DNA of 64,000 nt from Devosia limi DSM 17137. Its GTDB lineage: Bacteria > Pseudomonadota > Alphaproteobacteria > Rhizobiales > Devosiaceae. A program made the position numbers and the translations under genes. This document shows positions 1-9,989 of this stretch, piece by piece. The DNA lies in assembly GCF_900128975.1 (NCBI RefSeq), contig NZ_FQVC01000008.1, positions 191,243-255,242 on the forward strand, written 5' to 3'. The stretch's first letter is position 1; each line of letters starts with the position of its first letter. The notes under the pieces were generated by a model. It worked only from the letters and a program-made list of their open reading frames with translations, did no database searches and had not been told where the DNA came from.

Positions 1-1
1 G

Positions 2-322
2 GAATGGCCGGGCAATGCCCGCCAATTGCGCAATTCCATCGAGCGCCTTCTGATTCTGATGAAGGATCAGCAGCCCGAGAATGGCATCATCACGGCTGCC
101 ATGCTGCCCTCCGATATCGGCGAAGTCCTGCCAACAGTGGGCGATACCGATGCCTCGGCCCATTTGATGAGCTTGCCCCTGCGCGATGCTCGAGAAGTGT
201 TCGAGCGGCAATACCTGCTGGCGCAGATCGAAAGGTTCGGCGGCAACATCTCCAAGACAGCCGAGTTCGTCGGCATGGAGCGCAGCGCATTGCACCGCAA
301 GATCAAATCGCTCGGTCTGTAA
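2..322 (+). CDS. ntrX: NtrX C-terminal fragment (sigma-54 activator), 5' end outside window
   Basis: This is the last 106 codons of a sigma-54-dependent response regulator, open at the window edge. The frame begins at base 2 and reads EWPGNARQLRN, the end of the AAA+ domain (consensus WPGNVRELRN). It ends in a Fis-type helix-turn-helix, visible as GNISKTAEFVGMERSALHRK, 11 residues before the stop. NtrX is the regulator of the NtrY/NtrX nitrogen and redox-sensing pair. The assignment to NtrX rather than another NtrC relative rests on hfq and hflX following directly, which is the usual alphaproteobacterial order. An internal TTG at 26 is not the true start. Confidence 0.85.
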   Translation, partial: EWPGNARQLRNSIERLLILMKDQQPENGIITAAMLPSDIGEVLPTVGDTDASAHLMSLPLRDAREVFERQYLLAQIERFGGNISKTAEFVGMERSALHRKIKSLGL

Positions 323-375
323 ATGGAATGAAAAAAACGCAGGCCGCACCTGCGGCCCGCGGGTAGGCACGAAAA
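323..375 (-). terminator. Hairpin with T-run on the minus strand between ntrX and hfq
   Basis: GGCCGC-ACCT-GCGGCC (about 345-360) is preceded on the plus strand by a run of seven A. On the minus strand it is therefore a hairpin followed by seven T. No minus-strand gene feeds it here, so it may simply separate ntrX from hfq or end an antisense transcript. Confidence 0.35.
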
Positions 376-509
376 GTCTTCTGTGCCATAGTGCTCAATG
401 TGTGACGAACACACCTCTGGACCCAGAGCGGGGCGGCAGCTCTGGTGTCAGCCTGGGTCAACCAGCGCAACCATAACAGCGACAACAAAAGCCGCGAAAA
501 GAGGCCTGA

Positions 510-761
510 ATGGCTAGTGAAAAACAACAAAATCTGCAGGACTCTTTCCTTAATCACGTCCGCAAGCAAAAAGTTCCGGTTACGATATTTCTCGTCAACG
601 GCGTCAAGCTGCAGGGCGTGATCACCTGGTTTGACAATTTCTGCCTGTTGCTGCGCCGGGATGCTCAGTCGCAACTCGTTTACAAGCATGCGATTTCGAC
701 CATCATGCCGGGCGCGCCAATCCAGCTGTTCGATCCTGAGCAGAACCAAGATAGCGACTGA
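510..761 (+). CDS. hfq: RNA chaperone Hfq
   Basis: An 83-residue Hfq, the hexameric Sm-like protein that pairs small RNAs with mRNAs. The Sm1 motif is complete ([27 protein letters not shown], residues about 9-35, including the proximal-face Gln and the conserved VNGxxL), and Sm2 is [10 protein letters not shown] (about 57-66). The C-terminal tail is short and acidic-polar, typical of alphaproteobacteria. A 187-nt gap follows ntrX and hflX starts 8 nt after the stop, so hfq and hflX are almost certainly co-transcribed, as in most proteobacteria. Confidence 0.97.
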   Translation: MASEKQQNLQDSFLNHVRKQKVPVTIFLVNGVKLQGVITWFDNFCLLLRRDAQSQLVYKHAISTIMPGAPIQLFDPEQNQDSD

Positions 762-769
762 TCGCATAT

Positions 770-2149
770 ATGAGTGACCACGAAGGCGACGAGGCCGGCC
801 ACAAGGGCGGCCCGAAGGCATTTATCGATCGGCGTCAGCTCGCGACCCGGGTCGGTCTGGTTTGTCCTGATGTCCGCGGCAGTTTCTCTCAGCACAGCAT
901 CGAGGCCCGCAAGTCCGAGTTCGAAGGCCTCGCTGGGGCCATCGAGCTGGACATCGTGTTTTCGGAAGTTTTCAAGGTCCGTGAAGTCAAGCCTGCGACC
1001 TTCATCGGTGGCGGCCATGTCGAGACACTGGCGCAGCGCGTCAAGGATGAGGACATCGATCTCCTGATCATCGATGCCGCGCTGACCGCCATCCAGCAGC
1101 GCAATCTTGAGAAGGAAACCGGCGCCAAGGTCCTGGACCGAACGGCGCTTATTCTCGAAATTTTCGGTGAGCGCGCTGCCACGCGCGAAGGTGTGCTGCA
1201 GGTCGAACTGGCGCATCTGAACTATCAGAAGGGCCGCCTGGTCCGCTCATGGACCCACCTGGAGCGCCAACGCGGCAGCGGTGGCTATGGCTTTATGGGT
1301 GGTCCAGGCGAAACCCAGATCGAAAGCGACCGGCGCCAGATCACCGACCGCATCGTGCTGCTCGAAGAGCGGCTGGAAAAGGTCAAGAAAACGCGCGCCC
1401 AACAGCGCCGGCAGCGCGACGACACGCCGTTCCCGATCGTGGCTCTTGTTGGTTATACCAATGCCGGCAAGTCCAGCCTTTTCAACACGCTGACCGGGGC
1501 AGGGGTGTTCGCTGAAGACCTGTTGTTCGCGACCTTGGACACGACCGTCCGTAAGCTGGAATTGCCGCATGGCCGCGAGGTCATGCTGAGCGACACGGTG
1601 GGCTTTGTTGCCGATTTGCCCACCGACCTCGTCGCCGCCTTTCGGGCCACGCTCGAAGAAGTCGTAGATGCCGACGTCGTCCTGCATGTGCGCGACATTT
1701 CCAATCCCGATCATCTGGCGCAGGCGCAGGATGTGCTCAAGGTCCTGGGCGATCTGGGGGTTTCATCAGAAACGACACCGGTTATCGAAGTCTGGAACAA
1801 GATCGACCTGCTGACTGCAGGCAGTGAAGACGGCGAAGACGTGCTGGCGTCGGTCACGCCTGCCGGCCGGGTCGCCGCGGTCATCCGGGCTTCGGCAAAG
1901 ACCGGTGACGGGCTCGCAGCCCTCAAATTGGCCATCGAAGCGGCGCTTTCGGAGAAGAGCCGCACTTATCACGTCCATGTCCCGCACAGCGCCGGCAGCG
2001 ATATCGGCTGGTTGCACAGCCACGCTGAAATCATCTCGCGCGATGAGCCCACCGAACAGGGCTCGGGCTTCGTCGTGAGGGTCGATCCGCGTCATAAGAC
2101 AGCGTTTCTTGAGCGGTTCAATGGCCGCATCGAAAGCTCCGACGCTTAA
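770..2149 (+). CDS. hflX: GTPase HflX
   Basis: A 459-residue ribosome-associated GTPase that splits stalled 70S ribosomes under stress. It has an N-terminal HflX domain with a glycine-rich linker (GSGGYGFMGGPGETQIE, near residue 165), then the G domain: Walker A GYTNAGKS at 228-235, G3 DTVG at about 275 and G4 NKID at 343-346. Length is usual for the family with a modest C-terminal extension. The ATG at 770 lies 8 nt after hfq, consistent with an hfq-hflX operon. I see no internal damage. Confidence 0.96.
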   Translation: MSDHEGDEAGHKGGPKAFIDRRQLATRVGLVCPDVRGSFSQHSIEARKSEFEGLAGAIELDIVFSEVFKVREVKPATFIGGGHVETLAQRVKDEDIDLLIIDAALTAIQQRNLEKETGAKVLDRTALILEIFGERAATREGVLQVELAHLNYQKGRLVRSWTHLERQRGSGGYGFMGGPGETQIESDRRQITDRIVLLEERLEKVKKTRAQQRRQRDDTPFPIVALVGYTNAGKSSLFNTLTGAGVFAEDLLFATLDTTVRKLELPHGREVMLSDTVGFVADLPTDLVAAFRATLEEVVDADVVLHVRDISNPDHLAQAQDVLKVLGDLGVSSETTPVIEVWNKIDLLTAGSEDGEDVLASVTPAGRVAAVIRASAKTGDGLAALKLAIEAALSEKSRTYHVHVPHSAGSDIGWLHSHAEIISRDEPTEQGSGFVVRVDPRHKTAFLERFNGRIESSDA

Positions 2150-2228
2150 CGCGGCGACGTCAAGAACCTTCGTCTGGGACAGTGCACTGCTCTTGTTGAG
2201 TGTGGGCTTGATCAGGTTTGGAGTAGCC

Positions 2229-2265
2229 TTGACAAACCCGTCGATATTCGGAACATAAAGAGAAC
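2229..2265 (+). promoter_or_regulatory. LexA (SOS) box over the ssb promoter
   Basis: GAAC-ATAAAGA-GAAC (2251-2265) is a perfect match to the alphaproteobacterial LexA operator GAAC-N7-GAAC/GTTC-N7-GTTC. A consensus -35, TTGACA, sits at 2229-2234, and an A/T-rich -10-like stretch (CATAAA, 2254-2259) lies inside the box. A bound LexA would therefore occlude RNA polymerase. The only gene downstream is ssb, whose ATG is 142 nt away. Confidence 0.72.
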
Positions 2266-2406
2266 ATAAATTGGCCGCGCGCAGCGATCCCGGCCACAAG
2301 CAACTGTTGATGACGGCAGCTTTAGGCGCGCATCCGGCAACGTAAGGCGCTAAACTGCGCGCAAACGGCGGCAGGACCGTCACTCTGGATTGGAAGGAAT
2401 ATCGCC

Positions 2407-2916
2407 ATGGCGGGCAGCGTCAATAAAGTCATTCTGGTCGGCAATCTTGGTGCCGATCCTGAAGTGCGCAGCCTGCCCAGCGGCGGCAAGGTGGTGAATC
2501 TCTCCATCGCGACTTCGGAAAGCTGGAAAGACAAGAACTCCGGTGAGCGTCGCGAAAAGACCGAGTGGCACCGCGTGGTGATCTTCTCCGAGGGGCTGGC
2601 CCGGGTTGCCGAGAGCTATCTGCGCAAGGGCAGCAAGGTGTATATCGAAGGCCAGTTGCAGACCCGCAAGTGGCAGGACCAGAGCGGCGCCGACAAGTAC
2701 TCGACCGAAGTCGTGTTGCAGGGATTCAATTCGAACCTGACCCTGCTCGACGGTCGTGGCGACGGCGACAACGCCGGCGGCGGCGACAATGGTGGCTTCC
2801 GCGGCACGCGTCAGTCGGACAATGCCGGCGGAGCCGGTGGTGGCGGTGCCCGTCGTCCCTCCAGCAATGCGCCAGCTTTTGAGCCAGGTGGCATGGATGA
2901 CGATATCCCGTTCTGA
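2407..2916 (+). CDS. ssb: Single-stranded DNA-binding protein
   Basis: A 169-residue SSB that binds single-stranded DNA as a tetramer during replication, repair and recombination. The OB fold covers about residues 1-110 (start [20 protein letters not shown], then [14 protein letters not shown]). A Gly/Asp/Asn-rich disordered linker occupies about 115-160. The protein ends with the acidic tip DDDIPF, which docks RecG, RecQ, PriA and other partners. The ATG at 2407 has an upstream GGAAGGA ribosome-binding site. In many relatives uvrA lies divergently next to ssb; here hflX is upstream, but the SOS box has been kept. Confidence 0.97.
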   Translation: MAGSVNKVILVGNLGADPEVRSLPSGGKVVNLSIATSESWKDKNSGERREKTEWHRVVIFSEGLARVAESYLRKGSKVYIEGQLQTRKWQDQSGADKYSTEVVLQGFNSNLTLLDGRGDGDNAGGGDNGGFRGTRQSDNAGGAGGGGARRPSSNAPAFEPGGMDDDIPF

Positions 2917-2972
2917 GCCCTGCTGGGGGAACGTGTCTCTATGATCAGCCAATGAGTTGATCTTGGTTTCGG

Positions 2973-3003
2973 AAATGGGTCGCTTCGGCGGCCCATTTTT
3001 GCA
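2973..3003 (+). terminator. Intrinsic terminator after ssb
   Basis: The 11-nt stem AAATGGGTCGC (2973-2983) pairs with GCGGCCCATTT (2988-2998) across a TTCG tetraloop with one G-U pair. It is followed by a T-run, 57 nt after the ssb stop. Confidence 0.85.
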
Positions 3004-3191
3004 ATATGGCGCCGATGCGGGTCTAGCCATCCCGGCGGCGTCAGCCTAGCTCGAGTGTCCCCTGAACAATCAAGCCGACGAAGACATTCCAGGGGCTTCT
3101 CAGTTCGATAGAGCGAGAGGTCCGACGGTTCACCGCTCTTTAAGATTGAACACTCTATGAGCCTAGGGTTGTTCATCTGGAAGGTGCCGTA

Positions 3192-4898
3192 ATGTTTACC
3201 CGCAAGCCAAGGCCGCCAGCCTCGGGTGTGTTTACGGTCAATGACCGACAATTGACCCAGGCGCTGCACCGCGCCCAGGCGGTCATTGAATTCCGGCTCG
3301 ATGGAACCGTCGTTGCGGCCAATGAAAATTTCCTGGCTTGCATGGGTTATGCGCTCGATGAAATCGTCGGTCGGCATCATTCCATATTCGTCGATCCGAG
3401 CCACGCTCAGTCACCGGAGTACAAGGCTTTCTGGAAAAGCCTGGCCGCGGGTGAATATCAATCGGCCGAGTATCGCCGATTTGCCAAGGGCAAGCGGGCG
3501 GTGTGGATACAGGCCACATACAACCCGATTTTTGACAGGAATGGCGAGCCCTGTGGCGTTGTAAAATTCGCCACTGATGTCACGGCGCGCAAGCGCAGCG
3601 ACGCCGATGCGCGCGGTCAGATCGATGCCATTTCGCGCTCGCAGGCGGTGATCGAATTTGAGACCGACGGCACGATCATTACCGCAAATGAGAACTTCTG
3701 TTCCGCACTTGGCTACAGTCTCGAGGAGATCGTAGGACGGCACCACCGGATCTTCGTTGACCCCGCTGAAGTGGCAAGTGCGGCCTATACCAGTTTTTGG
3801 AATCGCCTGCGGGATGGTCAGTATCAGAGTGCCGAATATCGCCGCATCGGCAAGAATGGTGCCGACGTGTGGATCCAGGCCACCTATAATCCTATTTTTG
3901 CGCCGTCTGGCCGCATCTACAAGATTGTGAAGTTCGCCACCGACATCACCGCGCGCAAGAACGCGGTGCGCGTGCTGGGCTGTCAATTGGAGGACATGGC
4001 CAACGGCACCATCGTCGACACGCTGTCGGAGCCCTTGCCCCGGGAGTTTGACGATATCCGACTTGCACTTAAGTCCACCTTGGCGCGCTTCGTCAGTTTC
4101 GTGCAGGATCTCAAGGCCACTGCCCATGAGCTGCGCAGCGCCACCGCTAGCATCGCGTCTGGTGCGAGGGACCTTGCTGGCCGAACAGAACAGCAGGGGC
4201 GGGGCGTCGACGATCTGTCTCGCGCGACCGCGCAATTGTCAGGCACAATCACCGCCAACGCGCAGCGCGCAGAATCGGCGAGCCAAAAGGCCCGATCCGC
4301 CGCGGCCATCGCCAGCGAGACCGACGCAGTCGTCGGGGATGCCAACAAGGCCATGATTTCTATCTCTGAATCATCAGCGAAAATCTCCGGCATTATCGGC
4401 ATCATCGACGACATCGCCTTCCAGACAAACCTGCTTGCCCTCAACGCTTCGGTCGAGGCAGCACGGGCAGGTGAGGCCGGCAAGGGCTTTGCTGTTGTTG
4501 CCGTCGAAGTCCGTCGCCTCGCTCAGTCGACTGCAACCGCATCCTCACAGATCAAGGGTCTGATCGAGACTTCCGGCAGGGAAGTCGATCGCGGTACCCG
4601 CTTGGTCTCTGAGACCCACGACAGGGTTGAGGCACTGTTAGGCTCTATTGCCGACGCCAGTCGGCTGGTGGCGGAAATCGCCGACGCCACCAGGGAGCAG
4701 GCGGCCACGATCGGCAACGTTTCTGATGCAGTGCGCCTCATCGACCAGATGACACGCCACAATAGCGGCCTTGTTCGCGAAACTAATCAAGCCGTATCGA
4801 TCGCGGACAGTGAAGCCATGACCCTGGACCACATCGCCGACAGCTTCACCGTCGATGCGGCAGCAAGTGACAAGCTGCGCATGCGCCAGGCGGGATAG
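3192..4898 (+). CDS. Soluble twin-PAS methyl-accepting chemotaxis protein
   Basis: A 568-residue chemoreceptor without a signal peptide or transmembrane segments, so it should sense a cytoplasmic cue. Two PAS domains (about residues 28-133 and 150-255) are very similar to each other; both carry [31 protein letters not shown] and VKFATDxTARK. A HAMP-like linker (about 255-310) leads to a signalling domain whose hairpin tip is intact ([20 protein letters not shown]), so it can couple to CheA/CheW. I see no C-terminal CheR-binding pentapeptide. The closest known architecture is BdlA- or Aer2-like soluble receptors. The ligand is unknown; the PAS domains could hold heme or flavin. It is a single-gene unit between terminators. 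Confidence 0.9.
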   Translation: MFTRKPRPPASGVFTVNDRQLTQALHRAQAVIEFRLDGTVVAANENFLACMGYALDEIVGRHHSIFVDPSHAQSPEYKAFWKSLAAGEYQSAEYRRFAKGKRAVWIQATYNPIFDRNGEPCGVVKFATDVTARKRSDADARGQIDAISRSQAVIEFETDGTIITANENFCSALGYSLEEIVGRHHRIFVDPAEVASAAYTSFWNRLRDGQYQSAEYRRIGKNGADVWIQATYNPIFAPSGRIYKIVKFATDITARKNAVRVLGCQLEDMANGTIVDTLSEPLPREFDDIRLALKSTLARFVSFVQDLKATAHELRSATASIASGARDLAGRTEQQGRGVDDLSRATAQLSGTITANAQRAESASQKARSAAAIASETDAVVGDANKAMISISESSAKISGIIGIIDDIAFQTNLLALNASVEAARAGEAGKGFAVVAVEVRRLAQSTATASSQIKGLIETSGREVDRGTRLVSETHDRVEALLGSIADASRLVAEIADATREQAATIGNVSDAVRLIDQMTRHNSGLVRETNQAVSIADSEAMTLDHIADSFTVDAAASDKLRMRQAG

Positions 4899-4936
4899 TT
4901 CGTCCCTGGGGAATGGACTGCCAACCCATCGGAACG

Positions 4937-4966
4937 CGGGTCGCGTAAGCGGCCCGTTTGCTTTTT
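4937..4966 (+). terminator. Intrinsic terminator after the chemoreceptor gene
   Basis: Stem CGGGTCGC (4937-4944), GTAA loop, GCGGCCCG (4949-4956), then TTTGCTTTTT. Confidence 0.85.
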
Positions 4967-5092
4967 CGGCAACCCAAACCCGAGGTCCCTAAATGTACCC
5001 TGGATTGTGCCGCTTGGGCTTTCGCCATAGTTTGGCAGGGTAAGCCTAGGCAGTGCTCGCCCTCTGTCGGCCCAGATCTGTAGCATTCATTT

Positions 5093-5112
5093 CGTTCAGT
5101 ATTGACTGAACG
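5093..5112. promoter_or_regulatory. Palindromic operator of the regulator-efflux operon
   Basis: CGTTCAGT-ATTG-ACTGAACG is a perfect 8-bp inverted repeat with a 4-nt centre, 24 nt before the regulator ATG. Its place directly in front of an autoregulated MarR/GbsR-type gene with efflux genes downstream fits a self-repression operator. Confidence 0.7.
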
Positions 5113-5136
5113 ATACCTCTTCGGTACGGGGACCTT

Positions 5137-5643
5137 ATGCAGTCGACCGACCCAATTGACAGATTCGTCGAACAGATGGGGCTGATCACTCAGTCCGATG
5201 GCGGACCACGCATTGCCGGTCGGATCTTCGGTTTGCTGCTGGCCGAAGGGCGCCCTTTTGCTCTCAACGAGATGGCTGAACGTCTGAAGATCAGCAAGGC
5301 CAGCGCCAGCACCAATGCCCGCCTCCTGCTCAGCGCCGGCATGGTGCAATTGGTCGCCAGACCCGGTGATCGACAGGACTATTATGAAATGGGCGCCGAT
5401 CCTTATGGCCGGATGGTCGATACCATCAGCGCGCGCATGCGGCGCTCGGCCAAGCAGGTGCTCGAGGCAGAAGCATTAATCCCCGACAGCCAGGGCGATG
5501 CGAAGCGACGCGTGCGAGAGTTGGCAATTTTTTACGACCGCTCCGCCGATTTCTTTTCGACTTGGGCCGCGCATCTGGACCAGAGCGCTGCCGACACAGA
5601 TTTTGGACAACAGACCGAAACGGTACCGAGCCATGACCGCTAA
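5137..5643 (+). CDS. GbsR/MarR-type transcriptional regulator
   Basis: A 168-residue winged-helix protein. The DNA-binding region is at about residues 25-85: GRIFGLLLAEGRPFALNEMAE followed by the recognition helix KISKASASTNARLLLSAGMV and a charged wing, RPGDRQDYYEM. This pattern is typical of GbsR-like MarR relatives, in which a C-terminal helical part (about 90-150) dimerises. The gene is first in an operon: its stop overlaps the ATG of the adaptor gene by 11 nt, and the palindrome 24 nt upstream probably is its own operator. It is therefore most likely a local repressor of the pump, relieved by a pump substrate. The ligand cannot be told from sequence. Confidence 0.85.
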   Translation: MQSTDPIDRFVEQMGLITQSDGGPRIAGRIFGLLLAEGRPFALNEMAERLKISKASASTNARLLLSAGMVQLVARPGDRQDYYEMGADPYGRMVDTISARMRRSAKQVLEAEALIPDSQGDAKRRVRELAIFYDRSADFFSTWAAHLDQSAADTDFGQQTETVPSHDR

Positions 5644-6835
5644 TTTTTCCAAGCCCGATTGGGCGCAAAGCAAGCACGACAAGGAAAACGTGGCCCGTAT
5701 TGCCGCAGGGGAGAAGCCTCGCCGTCGACGTTGGCCGCTGATCCTGCTCGGCGTGGTCGTGCTCGCAATCGTCGGATTTGTTGCATTCCAGCTGTTGAAG
5801 CCGCCGGCTGCTGAGCCGGATGTGGTGGCGACCGTACCCGTCATGCAGCTCAATCCGGCCGAAGTCGCCACGATAGAGCCTCAGGTGCTGGCCCAGACAG
5901 TCCGGGTCACCGGTTCGCTGGAGCCACAGCGCCTGACCCAGCTTGGTTCGCAGGTGTCTGGTCGGGTGATTGCGGTTATGGCCCGCGCTGGCGACGCGGT
6001 GAAGGAAGGCGATGTGCTGCTGCAGATCGACACCGAAAGCTTGCTCATTCAACTCAATCAGCAGACCAGCACGGCAGATGCAACCCGGGCGCAACTGGCT
6101 CTGGCAGAAAGCCAGTTGCTGCGCGCCACGGACCTGACCGAGCGCGGCCTTACCGCCTCATCGAATCTCGAACAGGCCCAGTCGAGCGCCAATGCGCTGC
6201 GCGCCAATCTCGCGGCGCTTGAAGCGCAGGTGGAGGGGGCTCGCATCGCCCTGCAGAACGCCACAGTGAAGTCGCCGATGGATGGGATAATATCCGACCG
6301 CGCGGTGCAGCCGGGCCAAACCGTACAGCAAGGTGCCACGCTCTTTACGATCGTCGACCTTGATCAGCTTTATCTCAATGGCTCGGCCCCGGTGGGCGCC
6401 AGCGCCCAGATTGCCAAGGGTCAGGCGGTCAGCATCGCGGTCGAAGGTTTCCCCAACCGCACCTTTGAGGGCACGGTCGATCGCGTCAATCCCATTGCAG
6501 TCGCCGGCACCCGCACCATCCCGGTCTACATTATGCTCTCGAACGACGAGGGGCTTTTGCGCGGCGGCATGTTTGCCACGGGTCAGATCGTTGTTGCAGA
6601 ACAGGTCGACGGCATTGCCATACCGGCCGTGGCCATTCGCGAGGATGCCGATGGCTACTTCGTGCTCAAGCTTGTCGATGGCACTGTCGAGCGGCAGGCC
6701 GTGGAGCAGGGGGCTTCCTGGAATGGCGGCCGCCTGATCGAAATCGCCGCCGGCCTAGCGCCGGGCGATCTCGTCGTTACTGCGGCGCTGACCCAGCTGC
6801 AGCCGGGCGACAAGTACGAAATGGTGGAGGGCTAG
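5633..6835 (+). CDS. RND efflux periplasmic adaptor (HlyD/AcrA family)
   Basis: A 400-residue membrane-fusion protein that links an inner-membrane RND pump to an outer-membrane channel. I chose the ATG at 5633, overlapping the regulator's last codons. The upstream open frame from 5498 lies inside the regulator gene and has no reason to be used. A basic cytoplasmic start (KPRRRRW) precedes one transmembrane anchor at about 34-56. Next come a lipoyl half (TGSLEPQRLTQLGSQVSGRV), an alpha-hairpin (about 130-205), the second lipoyl half (KSPMDGIISDRAVQPGQTV) and a beta-barrel with a membrane-proximal domain. Its stop abuts the permease ATG, so the two are translationally coupled. Confidence 0.93.
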   Translation: MTANFSKPDWAQSKHDKENVARIAAGEKPRRRRWPLILLGVVVLAIVGFVAFQLLKPPAAEPDVVATVPVMQLNPAEVATIEPQVLAQTVRVTGSLEPQRLTQLGSQVSGRVIAVMARAGDAVKEGDVLLQIDTESLLIQLNQQTSTADATRAQLALAESQLLRATDLTERGLTASSNLEQAQSSANALRANLAALEAQVEGARIALQNATVKSPMDGIISDRAVQPGQTVQQGATLFTIVDLDQLYLNGSAPVGASAQIAKGQAVSIAVEGFPNRTFEGTVDRVNPIAVAGTRTIPVYIMLSNDEGLLRGGMFATGQIVVAEQVDGIAIPAVAIREDADGYFVLKLVDGTVERQAVEQGASWNGGRLIEIAAGLAPGDLVVTAALTQLQPGDKYEMVEG

Positions 6836-9800
6836 ATGTTCCTCACCCGCATCAGCGTCAACCAGCCGGTTTTCGCCACCATGATCATGGTGGCGATGCT
6901 GGTCTTCGGTATCTATTCCTATCAACGCCTGCCCATTGAGCAGCTACCCGATATCGATCTGCCGGTTGTGGCAGTCGTCGTCGGCTATCCCGGCGCATCG
7001 CCTGAAGCCGTCGAGAACGATATCGTTCGTCCCATCGAAGAAGCCGTTAATACGATCAGCGGCCTCGACACCATCCAGTCGACCTCGCGGGCCGGCCAGG
7101 CCATGGTCATCATCCTGTTCGACATGAGCGTCAACTCGCAGGCCGCTGCGCAGGACGTGCGCGACCGTTTGGCGACCGTCGAGGCAGGCTTCCCCAACAA
7201 TGCCGGCGATGCCCAGGTGCTGCGCTTCGATCCGTCGGAACTGCCGGTGATGTCGCTGGCGGTCAGCTCCGACACGCTCTCGCCCCGCGACCTGACCGCG
7301 CTGACCGAAGACGTCATCGTCGCCCGCCTCTCCAACATACCCGGGGTTGGCCGTGCCACAGTGGTTGGTGGCGTACCGCGCCAGCTCAATGTGCTGATCG
7401 ATCCCGATCGCCTAACTGCCTTCAATGTCGGTGTTGGCCAGGTCGTGCAGGCTTTGTCGCAGGAAAACCAGAACCTGCCAGCCGGCTCTATCACCGAGGG
7501 CGCGCAGATTCAGTCCATCCAGGTCGAAGGCCGGATCGAGGATGCCGATGACTTCCTCAATATCGTCATCGCTCGCCTGGGCGGTCAGCCCGTGTATCTG
7601 CGCGACGTCGCCACCATCGAAGACGGTCAGGCCGACGTCTCCAGCCTCGCGCTGCTGAACGGCGAGCGGGCGCTGGCCATCGACGTGGTCAAGACTCAGG
7701 GCGCCAACACAGTTGGTGTTGCGGCGGCCATCCGCAAGACAATCGCGGAAATGCAGGCCAAGGAACTGCCTGAGACCGTCCATGTGGAGGTTGTTCGCGA
7801 CAATGCCGTGCCGGTCGAAGAGTCCTTCCACGCCGTGCAGAACATGCTGATCGAAGGCGCCATTCTGGCGGTTTTCATCGTCTTCCTGTTCCTCAATTCA
7901 TGGCGCTCGACGGTAATCACCGGCCTGACCCTGCCGATCTCGATCATCGGGACGATGGTCGTGCTCTACTTCCTCGGCTTCACTCTCAACATGATGACGC
8001 TGATGGCGCTGTCGCTGGCCGTGGGCATTCTGATCGATGACGCCATCGTGGTGCGTGAGAACATCATGCGCCATCTGCATATGGGCAAAAGCCACCGCCA
8101 GGCGGCGCTCGACGGTACCAATGAAATTGGTCTGGCCGTCCTCGCAACCACGCTGTCCATCGTCGCCGTGTTCCTGCCGGTGGCCTTCATGGACGGCATT
8201 CTCGGTCGGTTTTTCCTGCAGTTCGGCGTCACCGTATCGGTGGCGGTGCTGATATCGCTCTTCGTGGCGTTTACGCTCGATCCGATGATGTCCAGCGTCT
8301 GGTACGATCCGGCGGCCAATCCCAATGCCAAGCGCGGCCCAATCGGCCGCGCCATCGCCGGCTTCGATCGCTTCTTTGAGCGTATCAATGGCGGCTATCG
8401 CGGCGTGCTGCGCTGGTGTCTCAAACACCGCAAGACCACGCTCTCGGTCGCATTGGCCTCGTTCATTGGCACCTTCTTCATGTTCCCGCTGGTCGGGGTG
8501 GAGTTCGTGCCGGCGACCGATACCGGCGAATTCCAGGTCGACGTCGAGACGCCCACGGGCTCGTCCATCGACTACACCGCCAGCAAGATCCGCCAGGTGG
8601 ATGCGACGCTCAAACGCTTTCCCGAGGTCGAGGGCACCTATGCCACGATCAATGCCGGCACCACGTCCGGGGACAACCGGGCAACGATTGTCGTGACCAT
8701 GGTGGACCAGTCCGAGCGCGATCGCTCGCCCCAGGACATGACCGGACCCGTCCGTGAAGCCCTGGCGCAGATCCCGGGTGCAGACTTCATGGTTGGTGCT
8801 GCCGGTGGCCTGGGAAGCGTCGCTGCCCCGATTTCGATCACCATCTATGGCGACAACTTCACCGTGCTCGAGCAACTGGCTGACCGCCTCGTGGGCAGCA
8901 TGCGGCAGATCGAGGGTCTGGAAGATATCGAGTCCAGCATGGATGCGGCCCAGCCGGTGATCGGCGTGCGGATCAATCGCGATCTGGCGAGCGATCTGGG
9001 CGTTAGCCTGCAGCAGATCGGCTCCACGCTTGGACCGATGCTCGGCGGTGAGGAAGTCACCGATTGGACCGCGCCGAACGGCAACAACTATACCGTTACG
9101 GTGAGACTGCCGGAATGGGCCCGCGACAATGTGGAGGCACTTGGCTCCCTGCCGATCACTCAGAGCGGTGCAACGGGCTCAAATGCCATGGTGCGGCTCG
9201 ATCAGGTTGCCGAGATCGTCCAGTCGCAGGGACCGGGCGAAATCCTGCGTCAGGACCTGTCGCGTCAGGTCAGCGTCACCGCCAATATCTCCGGCGTGGA
9301 ACTGGGGGCGGTTACCGGCCAGCTGCAGTCGGCGGTCGATGCGCTCGATCTTCCGACCGGCTACCGTGTCTCCATGGGCGGTGATGTCGAACAACTGGCC
9401 GAAACGGCTGGTGCCGCGGGCTCGGCGTTGCTGCTGGCGGTGATCTTCATCTATCTGGTGCTGGCCAGCCAGTTCGGCAGCTTCCTGCAGCCTGTCGCCA
9501 TCATGGTATCGCTGCCTCTGGCGCTGATCGGCGTCATGGTGGGCCTGCTGATCGGCGGATCGACGCTGAACATGTTCTCGGCGATCGGTTTCATCATGCT
9601 GATGGGATTGGTGGTCAAGAATGCCATCCTGCTGGTCGATAATGCCAACCAGCACGTTCGCGCCGGCATGAACCTCTACGATGCGCTCGTCGAAGCCGGG
9701 ACCACCCGTTTCCGGCCCATCATCATGACCACCCTGGCCATGATCTTCGGCATGCTGCCATTGGCACTCAGCCTGCACGAAGGCAGCTCGCAGAACGCGC

Positions 9801-9967
9801 CGATGGCCCATGCGGTGATTGGCGGGCTTATCAGCTCGACGGCGCTTACCCTGGTGGTTGTGCCTGTGATGCTGACCTATATCGAAACCTTCGGCCGCTT
9901 TATCAGCCGCTTTCTGCCCAAGGGGCCCGATGATGAGCACCTGAACGAATCCGTCGCCGCCAAGTAA
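6836..9967 (+). CDS. RND multidrug efflux permease (HAE1 family)
   Basis: A 1043-residue proton-driven pump with the classical AcrB/MexB plan: 12 predicted transmembrane helices in two pseudo-repeats, each with a large periplasmic loop after its first helix. Recognisable stretches are [20 protein letters not shown] at the start, the proton-relay helix containing [13 protein letters not shown] (two consecutive Asp) and the repeat-two motif [15 protein letters not shown] with its Lys. It starts immediately after the adaptor stop. No outer-membrane factor is encoded nearby, so it presumably borrows a TolC-like channel. Substrates cannot be predicted; HAE1 pumps export drugs, dyes and detergents. 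Confidence 0.95.
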   Translation: MFLTRISVNQPVFATMIMVAMLVFGIYSYQRLPIEQLPDIDLPVVAVVVGYPGASPEAVENDIVRPIEEAVNTISGLDTIQSTSRAGQAMVIILFDMSVNSQAAAQDVRDRLATVEAGFPNNAGDAQVLRFDPSELPVMSLAVSSDTLSPRDLTALTEDVIVARLSNIPGVGRATVVGGVPRQLNVLIDPDRLTAFNVGVGQVVQALSQENQNLPAGSITEGAQIQSIQVEGRIEDADDFLNIVIARLGGQPVYLRDVATIEDGQADVSSLALLNGERALAIDVVKTQGANTVGVAAAIRKTIAEMQAKELPETVHVEVVRDNAVPVEESFHAVQNMLIEGAILAVFIVFLFLNSWRSTVITGLTLPISIIGTMVVLYFLGFTLNMMTLMALSLAVGILIDDAIVVRENIMRHLHMGKSHRQAALDGTNEIGLAVLATTLSIVAVFLPVAFMDGILGRFFLQFGVTVSVAVLISLFVAFTLDPMMSSVWYDPAANPNAKRGPIGRAIAGFDRFFERINGGYRGVLRWCLKHRKTTLSVALASFIGTFFMFPLVGVEFVPATDTGEFQVDVETPTGSSIDYTASKIRQVDATLKRFPEVEGTYATINAGTTSGDNRATIVVTMVDQSERDRSPQDMTGPVREALAQIPGADFMVGAAGGLGSVAAPISITIYGDNFTVLEQLADRLVGSMRQIEGLEDIESSMDAAQPVIGVRINRDLASDLGVSLQQIGSTLGPMLGGEEVTDWTAPNGNNYTVTVRLPEWARDNVEALGSLPITQSGATGSNAMVRLDQVAEIVQSQGPGEILRQDLSRQVSVTANISGVELGAVTGQLQSAVDALDLPTGYRVSMGGDVEQLAETAGAAGSALLLAVIFIYLVLASQFGSFLQPVAIMVSLPLALIGVMVGLLIGGSTLNMFSAIGFIMLMGLVVKNAILLVDNANQHVRAGMNLYDALVEAGTTRFRPIIMTTLAMIFGMLPLALSLHEGSSQNAPMAHAVIGGLISSTALTLVVVPVMLTYIETFGRFISRFLPKGPDDEHLNESVAAK

Positions 9968-9989
9968 TACGGCAGCCACACTCACTCGA

